DNA of 64,000 nt from Sphagnum compactum (lineage: Eukaryota > Bryophyta > Sphagnopsida > Sphagnales): NCBI GenBank assembly GCA_965153455.1, contig OZ234499.1:9916271-9980270 (forward strand), given 5' to 3'. This document shows positions 31,311 through 43,925 of the stretch, piece by piece (positions within the stretch are counted from its first letter, which is position 1; each line of letters starts with the position of its first letter). The notes under the pieces are model-generated. The model had not been told where the DNA came from and ran no database searches. It was given only the letters and a program-made list of their open reading frames with translations. Both the position numbers and the translations under genes were made by a program.

Positions 31311-33765
31311 GCCACATGTTCATATTTATTATGGTTGGTCAAACAAGTTCAACTATGTTCAACATGACTACTAATTGTATAGTTTTAATTATAATAATAT
31401 ATTTACCTATAATTTTATTTGTAGTCATATTGTCTTAATAATCATTGTAGTTGAAAAAATGATATCAACTAAAGTCCAAATATGACTACATTCACTATAA
31501 TTGGATAGTAGTCACAAGTTATGATAATCTTGAAAATCATGTGTTGGCATAGTGAATATAAATGTCTTAAATGAAAATATTTGATTTTTGAATTCATTTT
31601 TATGATCATCATCCTTTGTATGGGAAGAGGAAAATCATAAGTAACTTGGGTATTATAGATTTATAGTTTAATTGTATTTCAATAGGAAGGATCATTTCAA
31701 ATAATGTTCTTGTAATGTATTTACTAACTTTCAATGTTAGTGCATACAATTTCAAATTAATGTCTTATTGTTTTTCAATGGTGATGGAATACACATTTAT
31801 AATATCACAATTTTGGACAATCATAATGTGTGTGCAAAGTTTGTTCGATATATTGGTGAAAAAGGGTGACATGGGATCACAATACCCAAAAGTTATTGAA
31901 AAACGTAATTATATTTTTACATAAGTTGATGGATGGTACCATTAGCAAATCCCTAGTTGTTAAAAATCTCAAAACCTATTCCAAATTAGTAATTTTAGTC
32001 ACAAATAAGTTTTTTGTTAATTGTAGAATAGTTCATTTCGAATCACATCCCTTTGTTGGCCCCCTCGCATTTCCACCATCCCCAAGATGGTTTAGTAAGA
32101 GCTCGATGTTGCTAAACCTTGTTGTGGCATTTCAATGTTTAGCCCACAGCAAGTTCGACATTGCCAACTTCATCATAATGTGTTAAAGTTATAATTGCAA
32201 TGATCTCAACATTGTTGAATCTCATCAGCATGCCAAACTACGCACACCATTTAGCCTACCGTTTGTGGAAACATGTGTCAAGAAACAAAAGGCCCCAAAC
32301 CTACATATATTTTCCAAGTTTATCTGTCTTGGTGCCAATGTTCATGTAAAAGGGATGATAAGGCCATAATTTTCTCTCATTTCCACTTGTCCCCATTTGA
32401 GTGAATCAAAGATAATCCTTTCATTGGTTGGATTGTTTGTTTCCTCCAACAAGAAATTGACAAATGTGCAATTGTGAGCGTCCTTTGCAATTTTTTATTA
32501 TTGTTATTACTTTTCAAAAACAATTAAGTTAATTAAAGTTTAAATCAAAATTTTAACTTTAAAGCCTAAATCCTTTGGCTACATGAAAGTAGCAATGATG
32601 AAACACAATACACAATTTGTATTCACCAATAGTCTCCTTGAACTCATTGTCAACACAATTAGATTAGTTAACATTGGAGGAGTTGGGGTTCCCACCCAAT
32701 GTATGGAAAATTTTGCCAATATTCATGCATGCATCCATTGGTGGAAACACTCCCAATGAGCTTGTCAACATTGCAAGCTCTTTATCATTGCCTATTGAAA
32801 CATTGATGTAAGTGTCATGTAACTTGGCGGTCCATTCAGATTGAAGTTGGTTGAAGACAAAGTGGAATGTTTGACACTGGCACTTGAGCGAAAGAAAAAT
32901 CAAAATCAAAATCTCATTTGGCAGTACATAACTTTTGGCATGTAAAATGATGTGTCGTGAAATACCAATGGGTTTATTTTAATGCAATGGCCCACAGTTT
33001 TGGTTGTTGACCCACCGTACATGTTGTTTGTTGCATGGGTGGACAACATGTTTGAGACAATCATTAATAGGAATAGTAATATGTGGTGGAATTGGAGGAA
33101 ATTTCTGGAAGCTAATTCATGTGGGGTACAAAATCACAAGAGACTAGTGCTACTTATTTATAATTAATTGATTTCATCAAAAGTGGAGAATTGTGTGCCA
33201 TATGTTAAACACCATGCCGACTTGAAGGAGCATACCAATTGGGTACATGCATAATGCCAAAATCTATTTTTCATGACCATGACAACTTGCAATTAAGGTC
33301 CAATTGTAGTCATGCAATCATATTTGGACTCGAGTTGCCACCATTTTTTCAACTGTGACCATAATTAAGGCTACATGAATATTATATATAAAATTATACA
33401 TATTCAGGACTATAATTATGATTACACAACTAATAGTCATATTGAAAAAATTGACCTTGTTTAACCAACTATAAAAATCCAACTAAATATGAACATCATT
33501 TGACTTATGTTGTTCAATTTATTTAACAAATTATGATAATATAAACTAAATGGAAAGCTTATATTTATATAATTAATTGAATCTATTTTGAAAAGGGGAA
33601 ACAAATGTATTTGAAGCTATGTATTAGAAGTGGGGTTTGTAAATATTCAATTCATCAAACCTATATTTGATAAAAATATACCAACAATAATTAAAAAACA
33701 CAACATGGATTCATTTATTTTTATGTATGTGTCATCAATCTTGAAAACACATACATCAAGTGTAG
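31311..33765. other. AT-rich spacer with unrecognised short open frames
   Basis: Open frames at 31866-32186 (+) and 32664-32909 (-) are longer than chance would often give in such AT-rich DNA, but I recognise no domain. They may be fragments of decayed mobile elements. I see no RNA gene. Confidence 0.35.
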
Positions 33766-33769
33766 GTTA

Positions 33770-33920
33770 GCCTTTAAGTTTAACCCTTGGTTTGTCTAGG
33801 TTTATCCTAGGTGTGACAATGGTTAATTAGGTGTAACTTAGGTTTATCCATGTTTAGCTTGGGTTTAAACTAAGTTTAACCTAAATTATCCTAAATTTAA
33901 CTAAGGTTAGCCTAAAATTG
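33770..33920 (+). repeat. Small degenerate TTTAGCCTAGGTTTA array
   Basis: About 150 bp of imperfect TTTAGCTTGGGTTTAAACTA and GTTTAACCTAAATTATCC units, similar in composition to the arrays at 27.4 and 30 kb. Both orientations are mixed. It is probably an outlier of the same repeat family. Confidence 0.5.
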
Positions 33921-34149
33921 GACTTAGTTAATTGCATCAAAACGTCCATTGATTATTTTGATAAAAGGAACATAAATGTAAGGGGGAAATAATAATAAAA
34001 ATGATAAAATTGGACAAAAACTTGTTGAAGGAGACAAATTGGTCACAAAAAACTTGACTTTGGAACATATTTCAATCAAAGCCTAAAAAGTTAAAACATG
34101 CATCTCCTTAGCCCTATGAGACCTTACCACTTTAAGATTTGGTCACTGA

Positions 34150-35966
34150 ACTTTTTTCTATCCAATTGTAGATGATCACATCTTTTTTTCAAAAATTGAA
34201 CCCATTTTTCACAAGTTCATCCAATGGATTAAGAAAACGAAACAACTTTGGATTCTTAAGTGGGGGACTTCACAAGAAGCAAAACCTTATTCAAAAGAAT
34301 TTGCGCAATGGCCTGAAAGGATATTAGGAAGTAACAAAAGAACACACTGGTTGAAATGCACAAGAAATGCAAAAAATACCTTATATGGATAATGGAGTCC
34401 TTTTACTAACAAGGGGCAAAGAATGAACAATGGCGCATTTCATCCAAATCTTGAACTCATAGATTTCAAGGTAGGATTAGACCTCCTTGAGAACACAAAG
34501 ATCATTAAGGTTGAGTGATAATATAGCCCCATCATTTATAAGAAATTTGTTAGAGAAAATGAAAAGGGCGTTGTTGTAGTTTTCCATCCATTTATTCCAT
34601 GGGGGAATTTCAGAGGTAGGAATGGAGGTGAATGAGGCTGAAAGATTAAAAGGAAAATCTCCCAATATAAGATCCACTTTCATTTCAAAGTTCATCTTCA
34701 TAGAAAAGATGGAAATGGTTTATGAAGGGGCACTTGATTGGAAAAATAGGTTTGTTAGAATTTGGTAGGAAGAGTGAAAAAAATTGCCACATGTAAGAAT
34801 TTTGTGATGAGTTTATATTTAGGTAGACATTTTCTAGTCTCAATTTGAGCTGATGTAATGGAAGGTCAACAATATTTGAAAATCTTATAATGAAAGCCCA
34901 TTTTTTTCGTTGTTGAAGGAATTGGAATATGTGTAGGTGTATTGATGTGAGATGGACACCTTCAAAGGACTAAGACATCACGAACTTACAATATCACGAA
35001 ATTTTAATAAAATCTGTGAAAAAATTGTAGAACAATATGTTTGTGTAAATTCTATGGGCTTCAAAATGTAAAATCGCACGAAAAATATATATTATTTGTA
35101 TATAAATGATGTGTCTTTTCTATTTGTGATGTTTTGACGTGAAGTATGTACAATTTACATTTGAATTAAATATGTGCAACTATCGTAATGTAATTTTGGA
35201 TAAAACTATGCAACTTTCATGTATTAAACATGAACATTCACGTATGTAATTTAAAAACAATGTCTCATCCGTTTAAGTATTTAAGATATTGAATATGTCC
35301 AAATATCGTTCATATTAACCATAACATAAAATTCATGTGATTTTTATATGAACCTATGAATACTGGATTTTGCACGAAATTTGTATGAACCTATGAAGTT
35401 CAAGTGGTAAGTTTGTGATGGAGGGCTCAAGCCTCAATTGGGTTTTTTTATGAACATTGAAAGCCCAAATGTCCTCATCATCACCACATGATTAGAAATG
35501 TCCAACTACACCTGCATCTCCACAATCGAGACATTTCATTCCTTGTTTCTCCCATCTAATTCCTCAAATTCCATCACTAGTTTAACCTTACCTTTGGATT
35601 TAGTAACGCCCTTTCCTTTTGTGGTAGCCACATTAAATCTTTTAAAACTTGCTCATATTTTATGAAATCCAAGTTTAAAACTTTTTTACAAAGCCATGTC
35701 AAATGCGAGCATGGAGTCTTTAAGGTAGTCTAAATACCATCCATGCAATTTAGCATATGAGAATTGATCATTCCTTGATGATCAAGGTCCTTGGGAAACA
35801 TTATATTGTTAGTCTTTAAATCTTTCCAAATGTCGAAAACATTTAACATTTGATCAATCACCCCCTTTAGTAGCATAATGTTTTTGAAATATTTGTAAAT
35901 AAAGATGTTGTGAGATAACAATAAGGAAAATAATTTTTGTGTGAAAAAGGAAAACTCAAGAACCAT
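34150..35966 (-). pseudogene. Decayed protein gene with an amino-methyltransferase-like DxPF motif
   Basis: Several consecutive minus-strand stretches read as protein with few interruptions. From 35966 down they include KDLKTNNIMFPKDLDHQGMI, a stop, then TTLKTPCSHLTWLCKKV and LWLPQKERALLNPKV-like segments. A Cys-rich stretch (MKCLDCGDAGVVGHF) lies near 35.5 kb. From about 34945 come LPLHQLKLRLENVYLN and WQFFSLFLPNSNKPIFPIKC. The 34701-34477 frame contains VDLILGDFPFNLS, then after a stop SYLEIYEFKIWMKCAIVHSL. LILGDFPF resembles the catalytic D/N-P-P-Y/F motif IV of amino-methyltransferases with the first Pro changed to Phe. I infer a single decayed gene, possibly element-borne. The family assignment is tentative. 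Confidence 0.4.
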
Positions 35967-37824
35967 TCCACTCCCTACTTTCGGTACCGAATGTAAATTG
36001 CATGGATTTTTAAAACAACGTATTCAAGTCCTTACTTGTGGTTGCAATCATATTAACATGTACCATTTGTAGTCATAGCCATTGTTTAATTTTTTGAACT
36101 TTGGGTTGCAAAACATAAATAAATATAATATTTTTTTATAAAATGTTATTGTGAATACATTATGTACATATCATAAAAATTTGGAATCAATCTAATGACT
36201 GAAAAATACTATAAGAACTTTTAACCTTTTGTAATCACTACTTAAAATATGCATAAAAAGAACTTAAATGATGTGCCCCCAAATTCCTTAAGAGACCCAA
36301 ATGTGGGTCCTAGAACAAAACAATGGAAAAAGAAAATAATTGGGGCACACTTTTTAATTTGCATCATTTTAGGGGTAGGAGGGCGTGCTAGAGCTCTGGG
36401 ATGGGATTATGATGAACTCATAAGCGAGAGTTCAAAATGAGATCAACCTACACAACCAAAAAAATAAGTCGATTAATGTAAGTTGAATGGAAGTGGTGCG
36501 ACGAACTTAATAGGGACAACTTTAAGCACAAGCTTTACACAAGCCGCAACCTTTGGGAGGAGGCACCACTCCCCTCCCTATAATATATGTGCCTCTCCAC
36601 TGGGATTACATCCAAATGTCATTTTTCCCTGAGATTCCCAAGTGCAAGTCCCAAAATTGGGATTATTGTTAGTTTAATCAAGTCTATTTTGGAAATGTGA
36701 GGGCAATATTTTATAACCTTTTAAAAGATCTTTCCAACGGTGTATAACATGCCCCAATGGGAGCTCATTTGACGCCTGCTTTCAAGGGGTTTGTGGGAGG
36801 AGTCAAATTCCCAATTTGATTCCCGCTTTTCTTTTGATCATAATTCATGTAAATCATGTCTAAATGAACAATGCGAGGGCACTTTAAACATCTAAGCTTC
36901 AATACCTTTTTAATGGTGTCTTGGGGGCCCAATTTGGTGCTTGTTTGCCTTTCCAACCAAGGTTCTAAACATTCATGACTCACGCATGAATGTAACTCCC
37001 AAAGTGGGAATGCACTTATGAGTCATTGGGCTCCATCCCTTGCACTCTCCCCCATTTGTGAGAGTGTGTTTCACACCTAAACACACTCTTTTGGCCTCAT
37101 GGGCCTTTGCACTCCACATTTAGTTATGAACCCAATGTTAGGGTTGTAACATTAAAAGTAATTTTCACTAAAAACACAATTTGAAAATATCTTTTAATGA
37201 TTTATTTTTAAATATTTTTTAATATATACCTTAACATAATAGTATTAAGAAAATTTTAAAATTTTTTAATGATTTTTTAAAAGATGTATTAAAAAGATTT
37301 TAAGAATATTTTAAGAATAAAACAATGGTTTAAGAGGGCACGTGTGATTCCTACTACCGTGGTTGGACCCTTGTATAAGATTTTCTTAATAATTTTTTTC
37401 CCACTAAGTTGTTGCTCAGAGGATTTGCTCTGACAAATGCCATCCTTTAGTTTGAATTCCTTGAAAACATCGACCTCCCATATGGTTAATCTGTAATCAC
37501 GAATGTAATCAAACCTTCACACGTTCAATGTCTTTCAATGATAATTGGAGATTATAGATAGTCAAATAAAAAAGCTTGATGACTTCACATTTAAGCTGCA
37601 TCAGATACACAAATATGAATTGGATGTAGTGAAAGGAATATTGTGAAATGCAATAAAATGGAATGAATGAAAATGAAATGGAAGATTACGAACTTGATAC
37701 TAAGACATAATTTTATGTAGTCACTTGTCAAATTGAATTTTAAAAAAATCAGCTTAGAAAACTTTTGGGCCTCCTGTAAAACTCTAGAGTAGTTCCATTA
37801 TTTGAGCAAACAACTTTTGGCTTT
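35967..37824. other. AT-rich spacer
   Basis: Scattered short frames (36249-36440 +, 36765-36983 -) carry no motif. Part of 36.2-37.1 kb is less AT-rich and may be another decayed element, but nothing can be named. Confidence 0.35.
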
Positions 37825-38270
37825 TAACTCACACAAGAATATATCAACATTTGGAGTTCATTTTTCACAATCTTACCACTAGGATGGATAAATACAACAT
37901 ATGTGCCATTTCCAATAATGTATGGGATTGTGGTTGGTTGTGGACCTATCCATTTTAATTGTTTGTTCTTTTCACGTTCCATGATCTAGTTTCGTTTGTC
38001 CATTATTTTGTGTTTTTGTGCAATTGTGCATCATCAATTGGGACCTCTCCTTCTTCAAATCCCATAAGGTGTGGAAGTTTCCCATGCATTAGATGCACTT
38101 GTTGATCCTGTCAGTCAATGTTTGGTTTTTCGTCAATCGTCGATCATACTCATCAAGGTATTCTTCATCCCCATGATGTATTCCCATCCAGTCGACCACA
38201 CAAATCTTCATCTTTTGCACCTAATGGTTCAACCCTTTCTTTCATCTAAACAAATAGTTAATATTTAGGT
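37825..38270 (-). pseudogene. Decayed ORF, probable mobile-element fragment
   Basis: From 38003 downward the minus strand reads 5 codons, one stop, then about 50 uninterrupted codons. They include REKNKQLKWIGPQPTTIPYI and GTYVVFIHPSGKIVKNE, ending at a stop near 37825. Upstream (38.27-38.01 kb) a second frame gives HGKLPHLMGFEEGEVPIDDA, implying a frameshift. The K-W-x-G-P pattern followed by a short beta-rich stretch recalls integrase C-terminal segments of retroelements. That match is weak. Confidence 0.3.
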
Positions 38271-39269
38271 GAAAATATTTTTTTGTTACAAAAAAGTTCA
38301 CCAATTCATGCCACATATGGGAAGGATGTTGACGTTTGCTTGTTTAGGGTTTGGGTTTAATTGGGTATTGTGTTTGTTCTTATCCCCCAAGTTGGTATTA
38401 GGCCATTCTAAGAGTCTAAGGTTCAAATGGCAAGGTCTTAATGTTTCGTTTGTTATTGGGTAAAGGTCCCATAGGAAATATAAACAAGTGATAAATTTTA
38501 AAAGTTAAAACTACACAAAAAAAAAAAACAATAACCCACCAAATGTGCACCACCTAATGTCATGTGATGTAATTTTATAGGTGGAATGAGTAGTCCAACC
38601 AATGAGCGGATTGTTTTCGATCCACACAAAAGAATGCAAGGAAAAATGTTAAAATACAATGCCACTATAGCCTTTAAAGTTGCGATGTTGTTCACACCTT
38701 TCAATTTGGGCTCACCATTGCTTGTTGTAGCTAGTTGCATGTGGAAGTGTGTCCTTTGGAACAACAAACTAGGTTTGGGAAATGGTGGGAAATTATGGTG
38801 GGGAGCTTTGTGAACAATGGGTGTATGTTGAATTCATGTTGACTCACACCAAGCCCACATTAGGTTCATATCGACGTGCTGGGGAATGGTGGGATATATT
38901 TGTCCCCTTTGAACTCCCATTGTCCCCTTATTTTTGCCTATTGTTCATGCTATTACTTGATGTCGTTTTGCCATTCCCTTGCATGGATCCATTGTTCCCC
39001 AATGTGGCTCTATCGTTTCCCATCATTCCCCAACATGTGTCAATTGTTTTTTTTGCCACTTTTTCCATTCCTTGTTGTCGCAAGCATGCCCTTGCACTTG
39101 GATGGAACATCCCCCAAACCAAATATCCCCATTCCCGAACCTATAAGTTACCATGGATGAGCTCTATTAAGGACATCCCCCAAAAAAAAAGGACATTGGC
39201 AACACTATTGTTATTAGAAAATCCAATTGTAGGGCAAGTTATAGAACTTCCTAATTTTCGTAGTGACCT
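38271..39269. other. Spacer with C-rich low-complexity open frames
   Basis: Overlapping open frames (38782-39276 and 38876-39160, +) arise from repeats of the CATTCCCC type and show no domain. I do not call a gene. Confidence 0.35.
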
Positions 39270-39830
39270 AAGTTAAACCTAGACTTGGGCCATGTAGGTT
39301 AGGCATGGATGTAAGTAGCGAAGGTGGTTTTTAGCTTAGCCTAGGTACCATAAGCCACCTAGGTTAGTTAGATGCCTACACCCACGTAGGTTAGATTATA
39401 CAAGGAATTCCTCACTTCAAAGGGGAGAAGTCAAATCCTTTACCATTAAACCACACTTGTATATGGTGTGGTATTTTGTCAAGATATAATACATGAAGAT
39501 TTTAAAAAATAATTACATTACTTGCATAGGTAGGTAAGAAGGTAGGAATTAGGTATTTATGAGTTTAGCCTAAGTAGGTATGTTGGTCAACAATGGATAG
39601 GTAGGTAGATATATAATATGTAAGTTGGTAATAAGTATGTATCTAGGTAGTAAATGGGTAGGTTGTAAATAAGAATGTGATAGGAAGGTTTAAGGTTGGT
39701 AATAACTATATAATTGATTTAAAATGTAATACATGTATGTAGGTGGGTAGGTTGATGATAGGCATGAGTGGGTTGGTAATTAATAAATGAATAGGTAGAT
39801 AGGTAAGTAGGCTATGAATGGGTGGGTTGC
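39270..39830 (+). repeat. Degenerate GTAGGTAG / TTAGCCTAGG low-complexity block
   Basis: A run of imperfect GTAG, GTTG and GGTAGG units (for example GGTAGGTAGATATATAATAT near 39600) is preceded by TTAGCCTAGGT-type sequence. The reverse-complement counterpart (CTACCTACCTAG) occurs at 49.02-49.14 kb. Confidence 0.6.
39405..39465 (-). repeat. tRNA-like motif (possible SINE relic)
   Basis: The minus strand reads GTGGTTTAATGGTAAAGGAT followed by TTGACTTCTCCCCTTTGAAG. The first 19 bases closely match GTGGTTTGGTGGTAAAGGA at 61943 (+). This looks like the 5' half of a tRNA-derived short element. Confidence 0.35.
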
Positions 39831-41800
39831 TCCCCCCCCTTCTTTAATTTTGCCTCACCTCATTGGCTGCAAGAATGTTTTTTTTTGCCTACCATTGTTC
39901 TACCTTTGCCACATTTGGCCTAGGCTAATGGCAGGGGCACTACTAGGTGATAACACACTAACATAACATGGATGTTGGAAGAGGGCCAAGGCAATTTGGT
40001 GTGCTCTAAGACAATTGCATTCGAGAGTGTCAGAATGTTCAAAGCATAACAACACTGGTACCTACATTTGTTATGTCAGAGCTTTTGAGTACTCACAAAC
40101 ACTTAGTCAGGAAAAAACAAAAACAAGATTTTTGAATTTATTGTCGAAGACAGTGGGCAAATGTGCCAGTGATCCACACCGCCGACATTATGACTCAACA
40201 AGTAAAAGAGGGAAATGTGCTCTACACGAAGACAACACCTTCAAAGGGAAGAGACTTGAGAGCACTCGAGAGACTTGGGGAAAGAGGGGGACCCCCCCCC
40301 AAGGGATAGAGAATATGATTTATTCTAGCTTAGTTTCTAAAAAATCAATATACTCAAATGGTGCACATACCTAAGGGTATGTAATTTTGAAAAATTATAT
40401 CCTATCTATACCTTTGAATATACGTGAAACACATTTGTACTTGAGAAGGGAAATTGTGTCAAAAAAATCTGGGTAAGTAGGCATGTGTTGGTGCCATTTG
40501 TTAGAATGTGGGGTCAACGAACCAAACACAAAGTGGATGTCTGATTGAAAAAAAATTCACAAAAAAATCTTGATTGCAACATTTTATGTGTGTATGTTTA
40601 GCAATATATAGTTAAGCTCCATGTTTCATTGAGCAAATTAAAGTTAAAAAAAAAAAATGTGATTATTCATATTTGTCCTCAAGGATGAATTGAACATTTT
40701 TATTTTTGCATTATGACATGGGATTTACACATGATTGCATTGGATTTGGACTTTGAAAATTGTCTTGATACATTTCTCGACAGTTTTAATTAAACAAATA
40801 CAAATTACATACCCATTTAAAACCCCAAATAGGAGTATACAGTCAGGGGTTACTGGGTGCCCTACCCATTTCTTAGAAACCACAATTTCTTTATGCCCGA
40901 ACCCTATCATGATGGAAATTTTTTAATGAAAATAATATGTAAATGTTCACCCTTACTCAATGGGTGCACCCATTGTTATCCCTCCCTCATGAATCTCAGT
41001 GTCCTTTACTCATGAAAGGTTCGTATAAGGTTCTAACAAACTGACCAAATAAGGGCATTAAATATTTTACTATTTTAACATTTACTTTCATAGTGTGAGG
41101 TCATTATGTCGTCCATTTTTGCAACTTGGCATCCATAGTACGCAACATGCGAGCTCACATGCAGGTCTGCACATATGAAATGATGTATATGGTAATGGTA
41201 GTATGGCGATAGGCTATCGCCTAAAATACATAGCCCGTTCCCCATTTGCCATGAGGAAATTTGATGGGTGAGTCAAGAACAGGCGATGGATTAACTTAGA
41301 CCCATTTTTCAGAGGGCATTTGCCTAAACTACCTTAACCAAAGGGATAGGTATGAATTAACCATGATGGTTAGGAAACAAGGTCAATAGGTATGGGATGG
41401 CAGATGCCTGTGATGAATCAACAAGAAGTCCTTTTCTCCAACTAGTTACATAAGAGTGTTGTGGTATAGGCCCCCTTGCACTGTATAGGCCTCTGTTTGG
41501 TGATGGGCCAGCTTACCCTAATGGTTGTGCACACTGGATATGGCCAAATGTGCTAAACCCTAAACCTGGGATGTGCTCACCTTAACCTAAAAAGTTATCC
41601 TTTTCTTAACAACCTCGTCGGCGGGCCCCCTACCATCTTGCCAAACATACAAGCTTCCGAGGGAAGATCCTTGTGATATCAAGTTACTCTCTCTCAACCC
41701 CAAAAGACAAGTACGGACTACGTAACTGGTGAGAGTGTGCAGGCTTCTTTGAATAGTTGAGGGTTGGCCAGTTACTGGACGTAACAACCCCTCCTCGTTG
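39831..41800. other. AT-rich spacer
   Basis: Frames at 40015-40374 (+), 40725-40910 (-) and 41587-41817 (-) show no recognisable motif. A run of 9 Cs lies at 40292-40300. I see no structured RNA. Confidence 0.35.
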
Positions 41801-41802
41801 AC

Positions 41803-42043
41803 ATGCCCTCTTTTCATTGATACGTAGAGAGATTATGAAAGTTTCATCCACGCAGCCTAGGGTTACATAATCATTGGCCATGCCATCTTTTCATCGATAC
41901 ATACATAGAGAGATTATGAAAATTTCATGCACAAGTAGTGAAGGGTTACATAATCATTAGCCATGTCCTCCTCTTTTCATCACTACATAAAAAGAATATG
42001 AAATTTTCATCCAAGCAGCCACGGGTTACATAATCATTGGGCC
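41803..42043 (+). repeat. Three-copy tandem repeat of about 80 bp
   Basis: Copies start at 41803, 41881 and 41964 (78, 83 and about 80 bp). Each has TG(C/T)C(A/C)TC, then CTTTTCAT, then GA(T)TATGAAA, TTTCAT and GGGTTACATAATCATT. Divergence among copies shows the array is not recent. Confidence 0.8.
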
Positions 42044-43309
42044 AATGACAGACCAAGATGGTAGCTTAGAGTCCTGCACAAATATAACCCCATTATAAAC
42101 CAAAGGTACTTATTTAGCCTCGCTCATATGGGGATTTTCTTTTTAGCATGTCCACTACCCAGCTTGAAGCTTGTTTTAAATTCATGGATCCAAACTCCAG
42201 CCAAGAAAAGAACCAGGATTGAATCCCCCAAATTACATGTTGCACTCCAACTTATTTATAATTCTTCTCATTATTATTATTATGATAATGCAATTTGTTT
42301 GTGGGAGCAGCTTATTCAATTATGGCATGTTGTAATATTTTAAACATGAATGCCATGCCATGTGCATTGTTTTGATGACATGAGTGACGGGTTGTTTTCC
42401 TACTAACAAATTGCAAGTCTAGGTTTTAGACTTGTTTTCCTAATGTTTTCAAAACTTAATTATTTTGGTTGGAAAGTATAATCAGGCCAAAAAAAAGTGT
42501 AAAATAAACAGAAGCTGATCAGCTCAACTTCTGGCTGATTATGTCCCATAATCAGCTGGATGTCACAAGCTACCAGATATACCTAGTTGAGATGTGGGAG
42601 TGCTGGGACTATATCTGGTAGCAGGGCATCCTCTGGCCACTTCCGTAGTCCATAATTTTCATTTGATCTCACATTTGAAGGAGTGTTACTGTGAAGTTAT
42701 CAACTCTGAGTGCAACTTTAGATGAGGGTCTAAGGTCCATGGACCAATGAATTCAAGCAATCTTATTGGTCAAAAGCTTAAAATTGGTCCCAAGGTCTCT
42801 AGACGAGAGTCCAGGACCAAAAAATGGCAGATTGAGGCTAAACCTACATAGCACCTGTTTTGGAGGGAAAATCAATTGGTTCAGACCAAAAAACAGTGCT
42901 AAAAGGAGAGCTCCTAATTTGGAGAACCAACAATGAGGCTAGGGACCAAGGTATGGTCCAACTCAAGGATTCAATTTGCTTCAAATCAGTAGAAATTGGT
43001 TCCTAGGAAATTGGACCCTGGACCCTCATCTAAAGTGGGCCTCAGGTAATGCATCTCTTGGGAACTTCATGGAATGTTTTGTACTTTGTAAGAAGGGTTG
43101 TAAAGAACTTGCCATTAAGGGTAAAGCCATTACACTATGATGCTGCAGCTTGTTGAAATCCTGACAAGCATGTTTAGAATTGTAGCTTTGTCAATTTGCT
43201 CTTTCTTTTTGACTTGTCCCTTATTTGCATTGCTGAATTCAATTCATAACAAACTTTCATTTCTTTATTTTCTTCTACTTGTCATCACCTTTTTGGTAAT
43301 GACCGTTGT
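42044..43309. other. Spacer without recognisable genes
   Basis: It is less AT-rich than its surroundings. The 42.7-43.0 kb segment repeats short phrases such as TGGTCC and GGTCTCTAGACGAGAGTCCAG. The only notable frame (42128-42343 +) has no domain. Confidence 0.35.
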
Positions 43310-43690
43310 GTAATTTAGGGTTTTGGGATTGGGTTTTCAGGGAACATGATGATGTCCAAAAGGATTGGAGTTGATCTTTGGTGTTTAGGGTTTTAAGGAA
43401 CATGATGATTTCCAAAGGATTGATGTTATTGGCATTTAAGGGTATAGGGATTAGGGTTCTAGGGAACATGATCATCTCCAAAGGATTCATGTTGTTGGCA
43501 TTTAACGGTAGGAATTAGGGTTTTACGGAAGATGATGCTCTTCGAAAGATTGATGGTGGCCTTCTAGGGTTTAGGGATTAGGGTTTTGGAAACATGATGG
43601 ATTTCAAAGGATTGATGTTGCCCTTCTAGGGTTTGGGCATTAGGGTTTTAAAGAAGATGACGATCTTTAGAGGATAGACGTTGACCTTTT
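43310..43690 (+). repeat. Six-copy tandem repeat of about 62 bp with telomere-like TTTAGGG phrases
   Basis: The GGAACATGATGAT-type phrase recurs near 43342, 43398, 43464, 43528, 43589 and 43652 (spacing 56-66 bp). It is followed by TCCAAAGGATTGATGTTG. Units are separated by TAGGGTTTAGGGATTAGGG-type sequence matching the plant telomere repeat in part. Copies are diverged. Confidence 0.8.
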
Positions 43691-43925
43691 GCATTGAGAA
43701 GAGAAGGAGAGAGAAGAAGTGGGAGCTGAAAGAGAACTTGATCAAGGAGGAGCTGCCAGAGCTCGATGTGATTGGAACACAACTTGGAGGAGCAGCGAAA
43801 GTTTGAAGAGAAGTTGATTTAAACAGAATTTGGAGGAGCAGCGAAATTTTGAAGAGAATTGATTGAAACAGAACTTCATCAAGGAGGAGCAACAAAAGCT
43901 TGCAGAGAAGCCGGTTCAAGGAGAA
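43691..43925 (+). repeat. Short repeats encoding EEQRKFEEK-like coiled-coil units (decayed)
   Basis: GAGGAGCAGCGAAA(G/T)TTTGAA occurs twice (near 43788 and 43833), with a related GAGGAGCAACAAAAGCTTGC near 43883. Read in one frame they give EEQRKFEEKL, EEQRNFEEN and EEQQKLAEK, typical of coiled coil, but stop codons and frame changes lie between them. It could be the tail of a decayed coiled-coil gene or chance within a purine-rich repeat. Confidence 0.35.

Noticed and set aside
38782-39276. Plus-strand frame of 164 codons
   Set aside because: Produced by C-rich CATTCCCC-type low complexity; no domain and no neighbouring exons.
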